NCBI GenBank assembly: GCA_902465325.1
Contig: CABQMV010000007.1
Span: forward strand, 1 to 29,393
Direction of reading: 5' to 3'
DNA length: 29,393 bases
DNA from: an uncultured Oscillospiraceae bacterium
GTDB taxonomy: Bacteria; Bacillota; Clostridia; UBA1212; SIG427
Shown: piece after piece, positions 9,043 through 16,880 of the stretch
Layout: each line of letters begins with the position of its first letter
Numbering within the stretch: the stretch's first letter is position 1
Position numbers and translations under genes: made by a program
The notes under the pieces: generated by a model
Told to the model about the DNA's origin: nothing
Seen by the model: only the letters and a program-made list of their open reading frames with translations
The model's database searches: none

Positions 9043-9927
9043 CTACTTATATTTGTTTTTCTCCCGTTCCTTCAGCTCCCTGTACAGAAGCTGATATCTC
9101 CGGTAGCGGCCCTGACTGAAGAGGCCCTGCTGAACCAGCGCCGGCACAAAGCATTTGGGTTCTCCTGTATGACTGCAGTCCGGATAAAAACAGCTGCCTT
9201 TGTTATTATATATCTCCGGATAGAAATTTTGTAATGTCAGAGGACAGAGCTCCTCCATTTCAAAAAGACTAAACCCGGGAGAATCAATAATAAAACCGTC
9301 TTCGGTCATAAACATCTCATTATGCCGGGTAGTATGCCTTCCCCGGTGAGTTTTTGAACTAAGTGTTCCCGTTTCCATAACGCAGGTTCCCATCAGCAGA
9401 TTCAAAAGTGAGGATTTCCCCGCGCCGGACTGTCCGGCCATCACAGCGATTTTTCCCGCCATCAGCTCTTTCAGCTCCGCCAAGCCGCTGCCGTCTCGGG
9501 TACAGGTCCTCAGTATATGCGGAACTGCGCACCGGTACTCCTCGTACCAGGAATCCGCCAGAGAAGGGTCCTGATCGGTTTTGTTGATCACCATGGCAAC
9601 TGCAATTTCCTTTTGCGCCGCACTGAGCAGCAGCTTGTCAATGAGAAGCAGATCCGGAGCCGGAGAACGGGTGGCCATCACAAGAACCACTAAATCTACA
9701 TTGGCCACAGCAGGTCGCACCATCTGATTTTTTCTGGGGAAAATGCTGTGGATCACAGCCTGCTGTTTCGATCCATCCAGTTCAGACAGCGCTACCAAAT
9801 CCCCGATCATAGGCTTTGTACTGTCCTTTCGAAAAATACCTCTGGCCGGACAGATATACGGCTGTCCGTGATAAATAACCGTATACAGACCTCCTACCCC
9901 TTTTATAATTACTCCGCTTTCCGCCAT
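9043..9927 (-). CDS. rsgA: Ribosome small-subunit-dependent GTPase A
   Basis: This 294-residue late 30S assembly factor hydrolyses GTP on the maturing small subunit. The domains come in the family order: an N-terminal OB fold (1-70), a circularly permuted GTPase domain, and a C-terminal zinc-binding region. The permutation is visible because NKTD (G4, 115-118) comes before GQSGAGKSS (G1, 165-173), GRHTTRH (switch I) and DSPG (G3, 215-218). C246, C251, H253 and C259 form the expected zinc site. GGGGGTG serves as ribosome binding site 3 bases from the ATG, and the gap to prkC is 10 bases. Co-expression with prkC and prpC is conserved in Firmicutes, where RsgA is a known PrkC target in Bacillus. 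Confidence 0.97.
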   Translation of the reverse strand: MAESGVIIKGVGGLYTVIYHGQPYICPARGIFRKDSTKPMIGDLVALSELDGSKQQAVIHSIFPRKNQMVRPAVANVDLVVLVMATRSPAPDLLLIDKLLLSAAQKEIAVAMVINKTDQDPSLADSWYEEYRCAVPHILRTCTRDGSGLAELKELMAGKIAVMAGQSGAGKSSLLNLLMGTCVMETGTLSSKTHRGRHTTRHNEMFMTEDGFIIDSPGFSLFEMEELCPLTLQNFYPEIYNNKGSCFYPDCSHTGEPKCFVPALVQQGLFSQGRYRRYQLLYRELKEREKNKYK

Positions 9928-9937
9928 AGCACCCCCG

Positions 9938-12232
9938 TCACTGACTTAAATATTCACAATATAGCTTGTTATTTACATAAATGGTAACATTGGTGCCTCC
10001 GTTATACGAAACAGGAATTTTTACACGCAGAGGAAACAGAGAGGTATAAATCGTCTTATTATACACGGTCTCTTTCTTCCCTGTATCGTTGGGAACAGCG
10101 TATACGGCCAGTGTAATGCTGGACTTATTTCCCGTACCGGAGGGCTGGGGAATCGTTACCGTCCTGTACCTTCTCAGCGTATCCAGACGGAAGTTGCTGA
10201 TATCATAGAAAAACAGATCTACAGATTCATTTTTATACAGAGTCGTACCTGCCGCCGGATATTGATAAACTACCGTATCCGAAGCATACACATAATCCTT
10301 GGGGTCTAGGGTAGGCAGCGGCGACGGGCTGGCAGTAGGCCTTCTGGTAGGTCTTGGCGTAGCCGTCGTGCGGGGCGTAGGGCTGATTTTAAACAGAGGG
10401 CGGGCCGATCCGTCAGCCTCTGTAAAAGGCTCAAAGGTAGCAAACGGATTCTCCGGCGTAGCCTTGGGCACCTCCGGAGTCGGCTCCTCTATAGGCGCAG
10501 GCGTCGGTTTTTCTGTAGGCTTTGGACTGGGGGTGGGACTGGGGGTAGGATGTAAAATATATGTGATATCCTGCCCCGGATCCGGATAGGAGGTCCCTAC
10601 AGTAAGGCCCAGTGCCTCCAGCTCGGCTCTCGCCTCTGACAGTGTTTTTCCCTCCAAATTGGGAACTGTTGCCTCTCCGTACAGCTCTCCTTCACTGACA
10701 TAAAGCGTCATAACCTCATCTTTCGTTACTACAGCGCCGGCCGCAGGAGAGGTCTTTACCACAGACCCCACGGCAGTACTGTTATTTTTTACATATACGG
10801 TCTCCGTTACCATGCCCAGCTGCGCAAAGGTATCTGCGGCCTCCTGATAGGTATAGTCTTTACAGTCCGGTACTAAGAAAGAACCCTCCTTCGCCGATAC
10901 GGTAAAGGTAACGACATCCCCTTTACGCATAATTTTACCCGGCTCCAGGTCCTGCGCAATAATATATCCGGCATCCAGATAATTGTCATCTACCTTCAGT
11001 ACCTGCTCTACAAAGATATGTTCTTTTTCCAGCATATCAATAATAGAAACTGCCTCATAGCCCCGATAATCCCCCAGGGTATAGGTGGCCTTAGACAAAA
11101 GATAGCTTTTATCGATTACATAGCCGACGGTTTTAATAATAAATACCACAGCGAGAATAGCGGCTACCACAGCCAAAGCATAGGAGCCAATTTTAAAGGC
11201 GAATTCCCTCTTTCTTAAATCCTCCTGATGCTTGATAACCTCCAACGCAGGAGAAACTGTGATTTCAATATTGTCGTCTTCGGAATCGCTCTCGGGCATT
11301 CTTTCATTGACGGCTGCTCCACTGCCTCTGGCCGGCCGTTCTCCCACGACCTTCATATCGCTGTCATCCTCAGCCCCCGGATCGTCTAAAAATCCCTGAT
11401 CCGGATTCTCTGCAACCCGCTCCAATCTTCGCAACATATCCGTAGCCGTCTGAAAGCGGAAGCCCGGGTCCTTCATCATGGCCATTACAATCAGGTCATT
11501 GATTCCCATGGGAATCTCCGGATCCGCTTCATGCGGAGGCACAAAGGTTCCGCTTAAATGCTTAAGAGCAATGGACACATGAGAATCTCCGTCAAAGGGC
11601 ACCACGCCTACTACCATTTCATACAGGGTAACGCCAATAGAATAGATGTCGCTTCTCTCGTCCACAAATCCGCCTCTGGCCTGCTCTGGGGAAAGATAGT
11701 GGACAGATCCTACGCTGTTTTTTGTGGCTTCAATGGTAGCGCCCAGTACCGCCTTGGCTATGCCGAAATCAGACAGCTTTACCGTCCCGTCCTTGGTAAT
11801 CAGCACATTCATAGGCTTAATATCCCTGTGAATCACATGCTGTGCATGAGCGGCTTCTACAGCCCGCAAAAGCTGCTCTGCTATCGCCAGCGCCTCCTCC
11901 CATGGAATAGAAGCCCTCTTTTCGATATAATCCTTGAGAGTTATGCCCTCTACATATTCTCTTGTAATATAATGTACATTTCCTACATTCCCAACATCGT
12001 AAATCTGTACAATGTTGGGATGAATCAAATTTTTCACAGAAGCTGCTTCATTGTTGAAGCGCTTTATATAGCCCTCATTTTCGCAGTATTCCCGCTTCAG
12101 TACCTTGATGGCCACAAATTTGCCGCTTTTTAAATCCTTGGCTTTGTAAACATAGGCCATTCCCCCAGAGCCAATCAGCCCCAGGATCTCATATTTTTTA
12201 TCCAGTATTTTTCCTTCCGCAAAATTACTCAT
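9938..12232 (-). CDS. prkC: PASTA-domain Ser/Thr protein kinase (PrkC/Stk type)
   Basis: This 764-residue transmembrane kinase senses cell-wall fragments and phosphorylates cytoplasmic targets. The kinase domain (about 14-275) has the glycine loop GSGGMAYVYK (21-30), K43, HRDIKPMN (135-142, D137 catalytic) and DFG (155-157). A juxtamembrane linker (280-345) is acidic. One transmembrane helix follows (about 348-367). Outside there are two complete PASTA repeats (about 378-448 and 451-515). A third (from 519) appears to be interrupted by a Pro/Thr-rich insertion (556-651) and resumed at 652-677. The last 85 residues form an extra beta-rich tail. Its start overlaps the phosphatase stop by 8 bases, so kinase and phosphatase are translationally coupled. 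The number and arrangement of extracellular repeats are my reading by eye. Confidence 0.95.
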   Translation of the reverse strand: MSNFAEGKILDKKYEILGLIGSGGMAYVYKAKDLKSGKFVAIKVLKREYCENEGYIKRFNNEAASVKNLIHPNIVQIYDVGNVGNVHYITREYVEGITLKDYIEKRASIPWEEALAIAEQLLRAVEAAHAQHVIHRDIKPMNVLITKDGTVKLSDFGIAKAVLGATIEATKNSVGSVHYLSPEQARGGFVDERSDIYSIGVTLYEMVVGVVPFDGDSHVSIALKHLSGTFVPPHEADPEIPMGINDLIVMAMMKDPGFRFQTATDMLRRLERVAENPDQGFLDDPGAEDDSDMKVVGERPARGSGAAVNERMPESDSEDDNIEITVSPALEVIKHQEDLRKREFAFKIGSYALAVVAAILAVVFIIKTVGYVIDKSYLLSKATYTLGDYRGYEAVSIIDMLEKEHIFVEQVLKVDDNYLDAGYIIAQDLEPGKIMRKGDVVTFTVSAKEGSFLVPDCKDYTYQEAADTFAQLGMVTETVYVKNNSTAVGSVVKTSPAAGAVVTKDEVMTLYVSEGELYGEATVPNLEGKTLSEARAELEALGLTVGTSYPDPGQDITYILHPTPSPTPSPKPTEKPTPAPIEEPTPEVPKATPENPFATFEPFTEADGSARPLFKISPTPRTTATPRPTRRPTASPSPLPTLDPKDYVYASDTVVYQYPAAGTTLYKNESVDLFFYDISNFRLDTLRRYRTVTIPQPSGTGNKSSITLAVYAVPNDTGKKETVYNKTIYTSLFPLRVKIPVSYNGGTNVTIYVNNKLYCEYLSQ
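10310..10552 (-). other. Low-complexity Pro/Thr/Ser-rich coding segment inside prkC
   Basis: Codons for residues 561-641 of the kinase encode short PT/PS/TP units such as TPSPTPSPKPTEKPTPAP and TPRPTRRPTASPSPLP, separated by a non-repetitive stretch. At the DNA level this is an imperfect G-rich run on the plus strand (ggactgggggtgggactggg). It is probably a flexible wall-spanning spacer and a site prone to length change by slippage. Confidence 0.8.
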
Positions 12233-12980
12233 GGTTTACCTCATTGCTGCGCCGGGCAACAATAACGGTAATGTTATCGTCCCCTCCATTTTTTTTGGCT
12301 ACAGAAACCAGCCTGTCAGCTAATTTATCCATGTTCTTATTTCTGCGTATTAGTCTCTGTAAATAGTCGTCGTCCACCATATTGTTCAAGCCGTCAGAAC
12401 ACATAAGCAGTACGCTGTCCTTCCCAAAATCGTTAAAGAAGGTATCCACCTTAATATCCTCCATACAGCCGACTGCTCTGGTAATAATATTTCTGTCAGG
12501 ATGTGCCTTTGCCTGCTCCGAGCTGATAGCACCCTGCCTGACCAAGTCTTCTACATAAGAGTGGTCTCGGGTAACCCGGATCAGTTCACTTTTGGTACTG
12601 ATGTATGCTCTGCTGTCTCCCACGTTGGCAGTAATCAATTTGTCGCCGTGCAGAATGCAGACAACCGCAGTGGTACCCATGCCGTATTTCTCAGGATCCC
12701 GCAAGGACTCTCGGGCAATAATTCCGTTTGCCTCCTTAATTATATTTTCCGCAAAAGCCGACAGCTGCCGGACCTCCCAGTCCCCGCAGTCTAAAGCCGC
12801 TACCTTTTTCAGGAACAGCTCCACCTGCATTCTACTGGCTACCTCTCCGGCATTTCTGCCGCCCATACCGTCAGCTACAATCAAAAAGGTTGTCTTCCCA
12901 TCCTTAGATACATAGCTGCCAAAGCAATCTTCATTATGGGGCCGCATATAGCCCGTATCTGTCCTAGCGCTAATTACCAT
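12225..12980 (-). CDS. prpC: PP2C-family Ser/Thr protein phosphatase
   Basis: This 251-residue metal-dependent phosphatase reverses PrkC phosphorylation. The PP2C motifs appear in order: TDTGYMRPHNED near the start (metal-binding D and E), VADGMGGRNAGEVAS, GDSRAYI, MCSDGLNNMVDD and GGDDNITVIV. There are no membrane segments, so it is cytoplasmic. The ATG at 12980 follows AAGGGTG by 9 bases. It overlaps the end of rlmN by 11 bases, and the longer upstream frame has no ribosome binding site. Its stop overlaps the kinase start, giving the usual phosphatase-kinase pair. Confidence 0.96.
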   Translation of the reverse strand: MVISARTDTGYMRPHNEDCFGSYVSKDGKTTFLIVADGMGGRNAGEVASRMQVELFLKKVAALDCGDWEVRQLSAFAENIIKEANGIIARESLRDPEKYGMGTTAVVCILHGDKLITANVGDSRAYISTKSELIRVTRDHSYVEDLVRQGAISSEQAKAHPDRNIITRAVGCMEDIKVDTFFNDFGKDSVLLMCSDGLNNMVDDDYLQRLIRRNKNMDKLADRLVSVAKKNGGDDNITVIVARRSNEVNHE

Positions 12981-14019
12981 ACTGATCTGCACCCTTTTCT
13001 GTCTGGGACCGCCTGAGCTGCCCGCAGGCTGCACTGATATCTCTCCCCAATTCTCTTCTTACTGTAACCTCAATTCCTCGGTCTGCCAGAGCCTTGGAAA
13101 AGGCACTGACTTTTTCCGGATCACTTTTTTCATAATTTGTTCCCGGAATCCGGTTCATGGGAATTAAATTCACATGGCACTGTATTCCCTTCAGCAGCCG
13201 GCATAGCTCCTGGGCGTGCTGCTGGCTGTCGTTCACATTGGATATCATAGCATACTCAAAGGTAATCCGTCTACCGCCGGCATCCAGATAGGCCCGACAG
13301 GCCTTCATCAGCTCCTCCAGCGGATACTTTCTGTTAATCGGCATTATTTTTGACCGTAGATGATCAAACGGAGCATGAAGAGAAACCGCCAGTGTAATCG
13401 GAAGCTTTTCCTCCGACAGTCTGTAAATGCCCGGAACTACACCGCAGGTAGACAGCGCCATATGCCGATAGCTGATGCCCAGGCCATCCTCCTTCTGAGC
13501 CTCCCGCAGAAACTGCAGTACATTGTCATAGTTGTCCATGGGTTCCCCCACTCCCATAATAACAATATGCCCGATGCGGATTCCTCTTTCCCGGTTAATG
13601 GTAATGACCTGGCCCAGCATCTCTCCCACTGTCAAATTTCGGACAAAGCCCGCTCCGGCAGAGGCACAGAAATCACACCCCATTTTGCAACCCGCCTGAG
13701 ATGAGATGCATACAGAATATCCATAGCTGTACTTCATCAGCACGCTTTCTATATAATTACCGTCTCCCAAGTCAAATAAAAATTTACAAGTACCGTCCAT
13801 CCCGGACTTCAGCAGTCTTTTTATTTTCAGCAGGCCGGTGGAGCAGTACTGATCCAGCCAGGCGCGCAGCTCCTTGGAAAGATCCGTCATCTCCTCAAAA
13901 GACGCGGTCCCCTGATACAGCCACTTTCGGATCTGTGTCCCCCGAAAAGCGGGAACGCCGTGGTCCTTCATAAACGTATTCAGTTCTCTGCTGGATAAGT
14001 CCAGTAAATTTTTTTTCAT
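12970..14019 (-). CDS. rlmN: Dual-specificity 23S rRNA/tRNA adenine-C2 methyltransferase
   Basis: This 349-residue radical-SAM enzyme methylates A2503 of 23S rRNA and A37 of some tRNAs. The iron-sulfur cluster motif CKMGCDFC gives C111, C115 and C118. Other family signatures are GVGEPMDNYDNV, ALSTCGVVPG and, near the end, AACGQL with C332. That last cysteine should be the methyl-carrying or resolving residue. The N-terminal helical domain (LDLSSRELNTFMKDHG) is typical. RlmN rather than Cfr is favoured by the operon context and full N-terminal domain. The start ATG overlaps the fmt stop (ATGA). In many Firmicutes rsmB lies between fmt and rlmN; here it is absent. Confidence 0.97.
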   Translation of the reverse strand: MKKNLLDLSSRELNTFMKDHGVPAFRGTQIRKWLYQGTASFEEMTDLSKELRAWLDQYCSTGLLKIKRLLKSGMDGTCKFLFDLGDGNYIESVLMKYSYGYSVCISSQAGCKMGCDFCASAGAGFVRNLTVGEMLGQVITINRERGIRIGHIVIMGVGEPMDNYDNVLQFLREAQKEDGLGISYRHMALSTCGVVPGIYRLSEEKLPITLAVSLHAPFDHLRSKIMPINRKYPLEELMKACRAYLDAGGRRITFEYAMISNVNDSQQHAQELCRLLKGIQCHVNLIPMNRIPGTNYEKSDPEKVSAFSKALADRGIEVTVRRELGRDISAACGQLRRSQTEKGADQYGN

Positions 14020-14966
14020 TCTCCCAGTACCGTACCCTCTTTTATTGGATGACCGTTCAGATAGGCGCCTGCTGACATCCGCTTCCCGGACGGACCCTGA
14101 AGCTCTTTTATCAAAACCGTTCCTTCTCCGGCAGCGATCCGGATGCCCTCCGGCTCCGCCGAGACTACAGTCCCAGGCACTGCGCCGGCCCCTTTCCCCT
14201 CTGGCTCCGGACAGGCAGCAAATATTTTCAGCCGCTGGCCCTCTAAGAGGGTAAACGCCGACGGAAACGGATTCATTCCCCGTACCAAATTGTGTATCTC
14301 CACTGCAGACCGGGTCCAGTCTATTCTGCCGTCGTCCTTGGAAATCATAGGCGCATAGGTAGCTTTTTGATTATCCTGGGGCGTTCTGGTCAGAGTGCCG
14401 TCCAGCAGTGCATCAACCGTGCGCACGATCAGCTGCCCGCCCATATCTGCCAACGCATCATGGACCTCTCCCATTGTAGTATCCGGTCCCAGCGGCATAC
14501 GCTCTGTCTGTAAAATATCCCCCGTATCCATACCAATATCTGTATACATGGTGGTTACCCCTACTTCAGATTCTCCGTTGATGACACAGTGCCACAGGGG
14601 CGCCGCGCCTCTGTATTTCGGCAAAAGGCTGGCATGTACATTGACAGTGCCCAATCTGGGAATATCCAGGACCTGCTGCGTCAGAATCTTTCCATAGGCA
14701 CAAGTTACAAACAGGTCTGCATTCCAGGTCTCCAGCTGTCGGATAAAGGAATCATCCTTCACAGACTCCGGCTGCAGAACAGGGATCCCCGCAGTCTGAG
14801 CAAAAATTTTAACCGGAGGCGGTGTCAGCCGGTTGCCCCTTCCCTTGGGCCTGTCTGCCTTGGTAACGGCACAGACCACAGTATAATTTTCACAAAGGGC
14901 CCTCAGGGTAGGAAGCGCAAACTCCGGTGTGCCCATGAAAACAATCCTTAAGTCCTTTCGGTTCAT
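14016..14966 (-). CDS. fmt: Methionyl-tRNA formyltransferase
   Basis: This 316-residue enzyme formylates Met-tRNA for initiation using 10-formyltetrahydrofolate. The N-terminal Rossmann domain begins RIVFMGTPEFALPTL. The formyl-transfer site is seen as NVHASLLPKYRGAAP, with N109 and H111, and D147 in GMDTGD. The positively charged loop KADRPKGRG (36-44) contacts the tRNA acceptor stem. The C-terminal OB domain (about 205-316) is complete. The ATG overlaps the def stop by four bases, with GGAGG inside the last def codons. Fmt and Def are the enzymes that add and remove the formyl group, so their coupling is functional. Confidence 0.97.
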   Translation of the reverse strand: MNRKDLRIVFMGTPEFALPTLRALCENYTVVCAVTKADRPKGRGNRLTPPPVKIFAQTAGIPVLQPESVKDDSFIRQLETWNADLFVTCAYGKILTQQVLDIPRLGTVNVHASLLPKYRGAAPLWHCVINGESEVGVTTMYTDIGMDTGDILQTERMPLGPDTTMGEVHDALADMGGQLIVRTVDALLDGTLTRTPQDNQKATYAPMISKDDGRIDWTRSAVEIHNLVRGMNPFPSAFTLLEGQRLKIFAACPEPEGKGAGAVPGTVVSAEPEGIRIAAGEGTVLIKELQGPSGKRMSAGAYLNGHPIKEGTVLGE

Positions 14967-15439
14967 TCGTCCTCCTGGCTGCTATTTTCAAAATATTCTT
15001 CCGCCTTGTCTTTATACAAAATACCGTCTAAATGGTCAACTTCGTGGCTTACTATAACAGCCAGCATATCCTCCGCTTCTATGACCTGTGTATTGCCCTC
15101 CTCATCCAGAAACGTAACGCGCACCTTCTTCGGCCGTTTTACCTTGCCGCTGTATCCGGGAAGGCTGAGACAGCCCTCTGTAGACATCTGCCATTCGTTT
15201 CCAATGGGTTCCACCACTGGATTAATCAGTGTCAGTACATTGCCGTTGGTATCGTCAATAACCACAATTCTCCTGACAATCCCTACCTGAGGGGCGGCGA
15301 GCCCTACACCGTTGGCCTCATACATGGTATCAAACATATCTTTTATCAGAAGCCGTACACTGTCGGTAATCTCTTTTACAGGCTTACAGTGCATTCTCAG
15401 AACCTGATCTCCTTGGGTCCGTATATTTCTAATAGCCAT
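14963..15439 (-). CDS. def: Peptide deformylase
   Basis: This 158-residue metalloenzyme removes the formyl group from nascent proteins. All three family motifs are present: GVGLAAPQ (44-51), EGCLSLP (88-94) and HEVDHLDG (132-139). The metal ligands are C90, H132 and H136 and the catalytic residue is E133. The third motif reads VSHEVDHLDG rather than the more usual QHExDHLDG, a mild substitution. GGGAGG lies 7 bases before the ATG. It is the first gene of the ten-gene minus-strand run and has its own promoter in the gap shared with rubrerythrin. In many Clostridia priA lies directly upstream; here two plus-strand genes intervene. Confidence 0.97.
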   Translation of the reverse strand: MAIRNIRTQGDQVLRMHCKPVKEITDSVRLLIKDMFDTMYEANGVGLAAPQVGIVRRIVVIDDTNGNVLTLINPVVEPIGNEWQMSTEGCLSLPGYSGKVKRPKKVRVTFLDEEGNTQVIEAEDMLAVIVSHEVDHLDGILYKDKAEEYFENSSQEDE

Positions 15440-15473
15440 GGTCTGTCCTCCCGAATTTTATTACTAGATGCAC

Positions 15474-15482
15474 ATTATACCA
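15474..15482 (-). promoter_or_regulatory. Extended -10 promoter for the def operon
   Basis: On the minus strand TGGTATAAT spans 15482-15474, a perfect extended -10 element. The expected -35 position (15502-15497, GTGCTT) is weak, as is common when the TGn element is present. The leader before the def ATG would be about 28 bases. Confidence 0.72.
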
Positions 15483-15523
15483 TGAATTAACTAGAAAAGC
15501 ACATAGCATTTCCCGTACAGCCA

Positions 15524-15532
15524 TGGTATAAT
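15524..15532 (+). promoter_or_regulatory. Extended -10 promoter for rubrerythrin-exoA
   Basis: TGGTATAAT (15524-15532) is a perfect extended -10, again without a good -35. It is the mirror image of the def promoter: ATTATACCATG (15474-15484) and CATGGTATAAT (15522-15532) are exact reverse complements. A leader of about 40 bases precedes the rubrerythrin ATG. Confidence 0.75.
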
Positions 15533-15578
15533 TTTACCAATACCTTGGAAAACTATTGTCTGTAAAGGAGGAATCGCT

Positions 15579-16118
15579 ATGGCAGATTTAAGAGGGACTA
15601 AAACCCACGACAACCTGATGGCCGCCTTCGCAGGCGAATCCCAGGCAAGATGCAAATACACGTATTTTGCGTCCAAGGCAAGAAAAGACGGTTTCGTTCA
15701 AATTGCGGAAATATTTGAAGAGACTGCAAACAATGAAAAGGAGCACGCGAAAATCTGGTACGAAATGCTGCAGGGCGGCATCGGCAGTACTGCTGAAAAC
15801 CTGCTGGATGCGGCAAACAGCGAAAATTACGAATGGACAGATATGTATGCGGGATTTGCTAAAACAGCCCGGGAAGAAGGCTTTGCCGATATCGCGGCCA
15901 GATTTGAGGCCGTAGGCGCCGTAGAAAAGGCACACGAGGAACGGTACAGGAAGCTGCTTTCCAACGTGCAAAACGGTCTGGTCTTCTCCAGAGACGGCGA
16001 TACGTTATGGCAGTGCATGAACTGCGGACATATTGTAATAGCCAAAGCCGCCCCTCAGATATGTCCCGTTTGTAATCATCCGCAGGGATATTTCCAGATT
16101 AAGCCGGAAAATTATTAA
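15579..16118 (+). CDS. rbr: Rubrerythrin (peroxide-reducing diiron/rubredoxin protein), copy 1
   Basis: This 179-residue cytoplasmic protein would reduce hydrogen peroxide to water, a main oxidative-stress defence of anaerobes. The four-helix diiron domain (1-140) carries [16 protein letters not shown] and VEKAHEERY, supplying the Glu and His ligands. The C-terminal rubredoxin-like domain has the Fe-Cys4 pairs CMNC and CPVC (about 146-165). AAAGGAGG lies 7 bases upstream of the ATG. It is followed after only 2 bases by exoA, so peroxide removal and repair of oxidised DNA are expressed together. A close paralogue lies at 24048-24581. Confidence 0.96.
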   Translation: MADLRGTKTHDNLMAAFAGESQARCKYTYFASKARKDGFVQIAEIFEETANNEKEHAKIWYEMLQGGIGSTAENLLDAANSENYEWTDMYAGFAKTAREEGFADIAARFEAVGAVEKAHEERYRKLLSNVQNGLVFSRDGDTLWQCMNCGHIVIAKAAPQICPVCNHPQGYFQIKPENY

Positions 16119-16120
16119 CA

Positions 16121-16873
16121 ATGAAATTTTTATCCTGGAACGTAAACGGTCTCCGAGCATGTATGGGAAAGGGCTTTGCCGACTATTTCGAGCAGCAGCA
16201 GGCCGACTTTTTCTGCCTGCAGGAGACCAAGCTTCAGGCCGGGCAAATTGATTTTGCCCCGGCCGGCTATGAGAGCTACTGGAATTATGCCGAGAAAAAG
16301 GGATATTCCGGTACCGCCATTTTCACAAAGCACACGCCCCTGACCGTATCTTACGGCATGGGGATCGCAGAGCACGACGGAGAGGGACGCATCATTACCC
16401 TGGAATATCCGGATTTTTATTTGATTACGGTTTACACGCCAAACTCTCAGGAGGGCCTGGCCCGTCTGCCCTACCGAATGCAGTGGGAGGATGCCTTTTG
16501 GCAATACATACAAACACTGGATTTCAAAAAACCCGTTATTTTCTGCGGCGATTTAAATGTGGCCCACAGAGAAATTGATTTGAAGAACCCAAAGACAAAC
16601 AGAAAAAACGCCGGCTTTACAGATCAGGAACGGGAAAAATTTACACGTCTCACAGAAAGCGGTTTTACAGATACCTTTCGGTATTTTTATCCGGACGCGG
16701 AAAATATATATTCTTGGTGGTCCTATCGGTTTCATGCACGGGAGAAAAACGCCGGCTGGCGTATTGACTATTTTATATGCTCCGACAGACTGCAGCCTTG
16801 CCTGAAAGCGGCAGCAATTCACACAGAGGTATTGGGCTCCGACCACTGTCCCGTGGAGCTGCTCATAGAATAA
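16121..16873 (+). CDS. exoA: Exodeoxyribonuclease III / AP endonuclease
   Basis: This 250-residue Mg-dependent nuclease cuts DNA at abasic sites and trims 3' blocks during base-excision repair. Motifs of the endonuclease/exonuclease/phosphatase family are all present: SWNVNGLRA (N7), LQETKLQ (E35), [39 protein letters not shown] and GSDHCPVEL with the catalytic His. The length fits ExoA of Bacillus. The ATG lies 2 bases after the rubrerythrin stop and has only a weak GGA 12 bases upstream, so translation probably relies on coupling. It converges on priA with 7 bases between stops and no visible terminator. Confidence 0.96.
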   Translation: MKFLSWNVNGLRACMGKGFADYFEQQQADFFCLQETKLQAGQIDFAPAGYESYWNYAEKKGYSGTAIFTKHTPLTVSYGMGIAEHDGEGRIITLEYPDFYLITVYTPNSQEGLARLPYRMQWEDAFWQYIQTLDFKKPVIFCGDLNVAHREIDLKNPKTNRKNAGFTDQEREKFTRLTESGFTDTFRYFYPDAENIYSWWSYRFHAREKNAGWRIDYFICSDRLQPCLKAAAIHTEVLGSDHCPVELLIE

Positions 16874-16880
16874 ACAGTCC

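Noticed and set aside
10310..10552. G-rich imperfect repeat as a CRISPR-like or structural DNA repeat
   Set aside because: There are no regular repeat and spacer units, and the pattern is fully explained by PT/PS codons.
10299..10589. Plus-strand Gly/Val-rich open frame opposite prkC
   Set aside because: Its composition is the mirror of the Pro/Thr-rich kinase codons, and there is no ribosome binding site or promoter.
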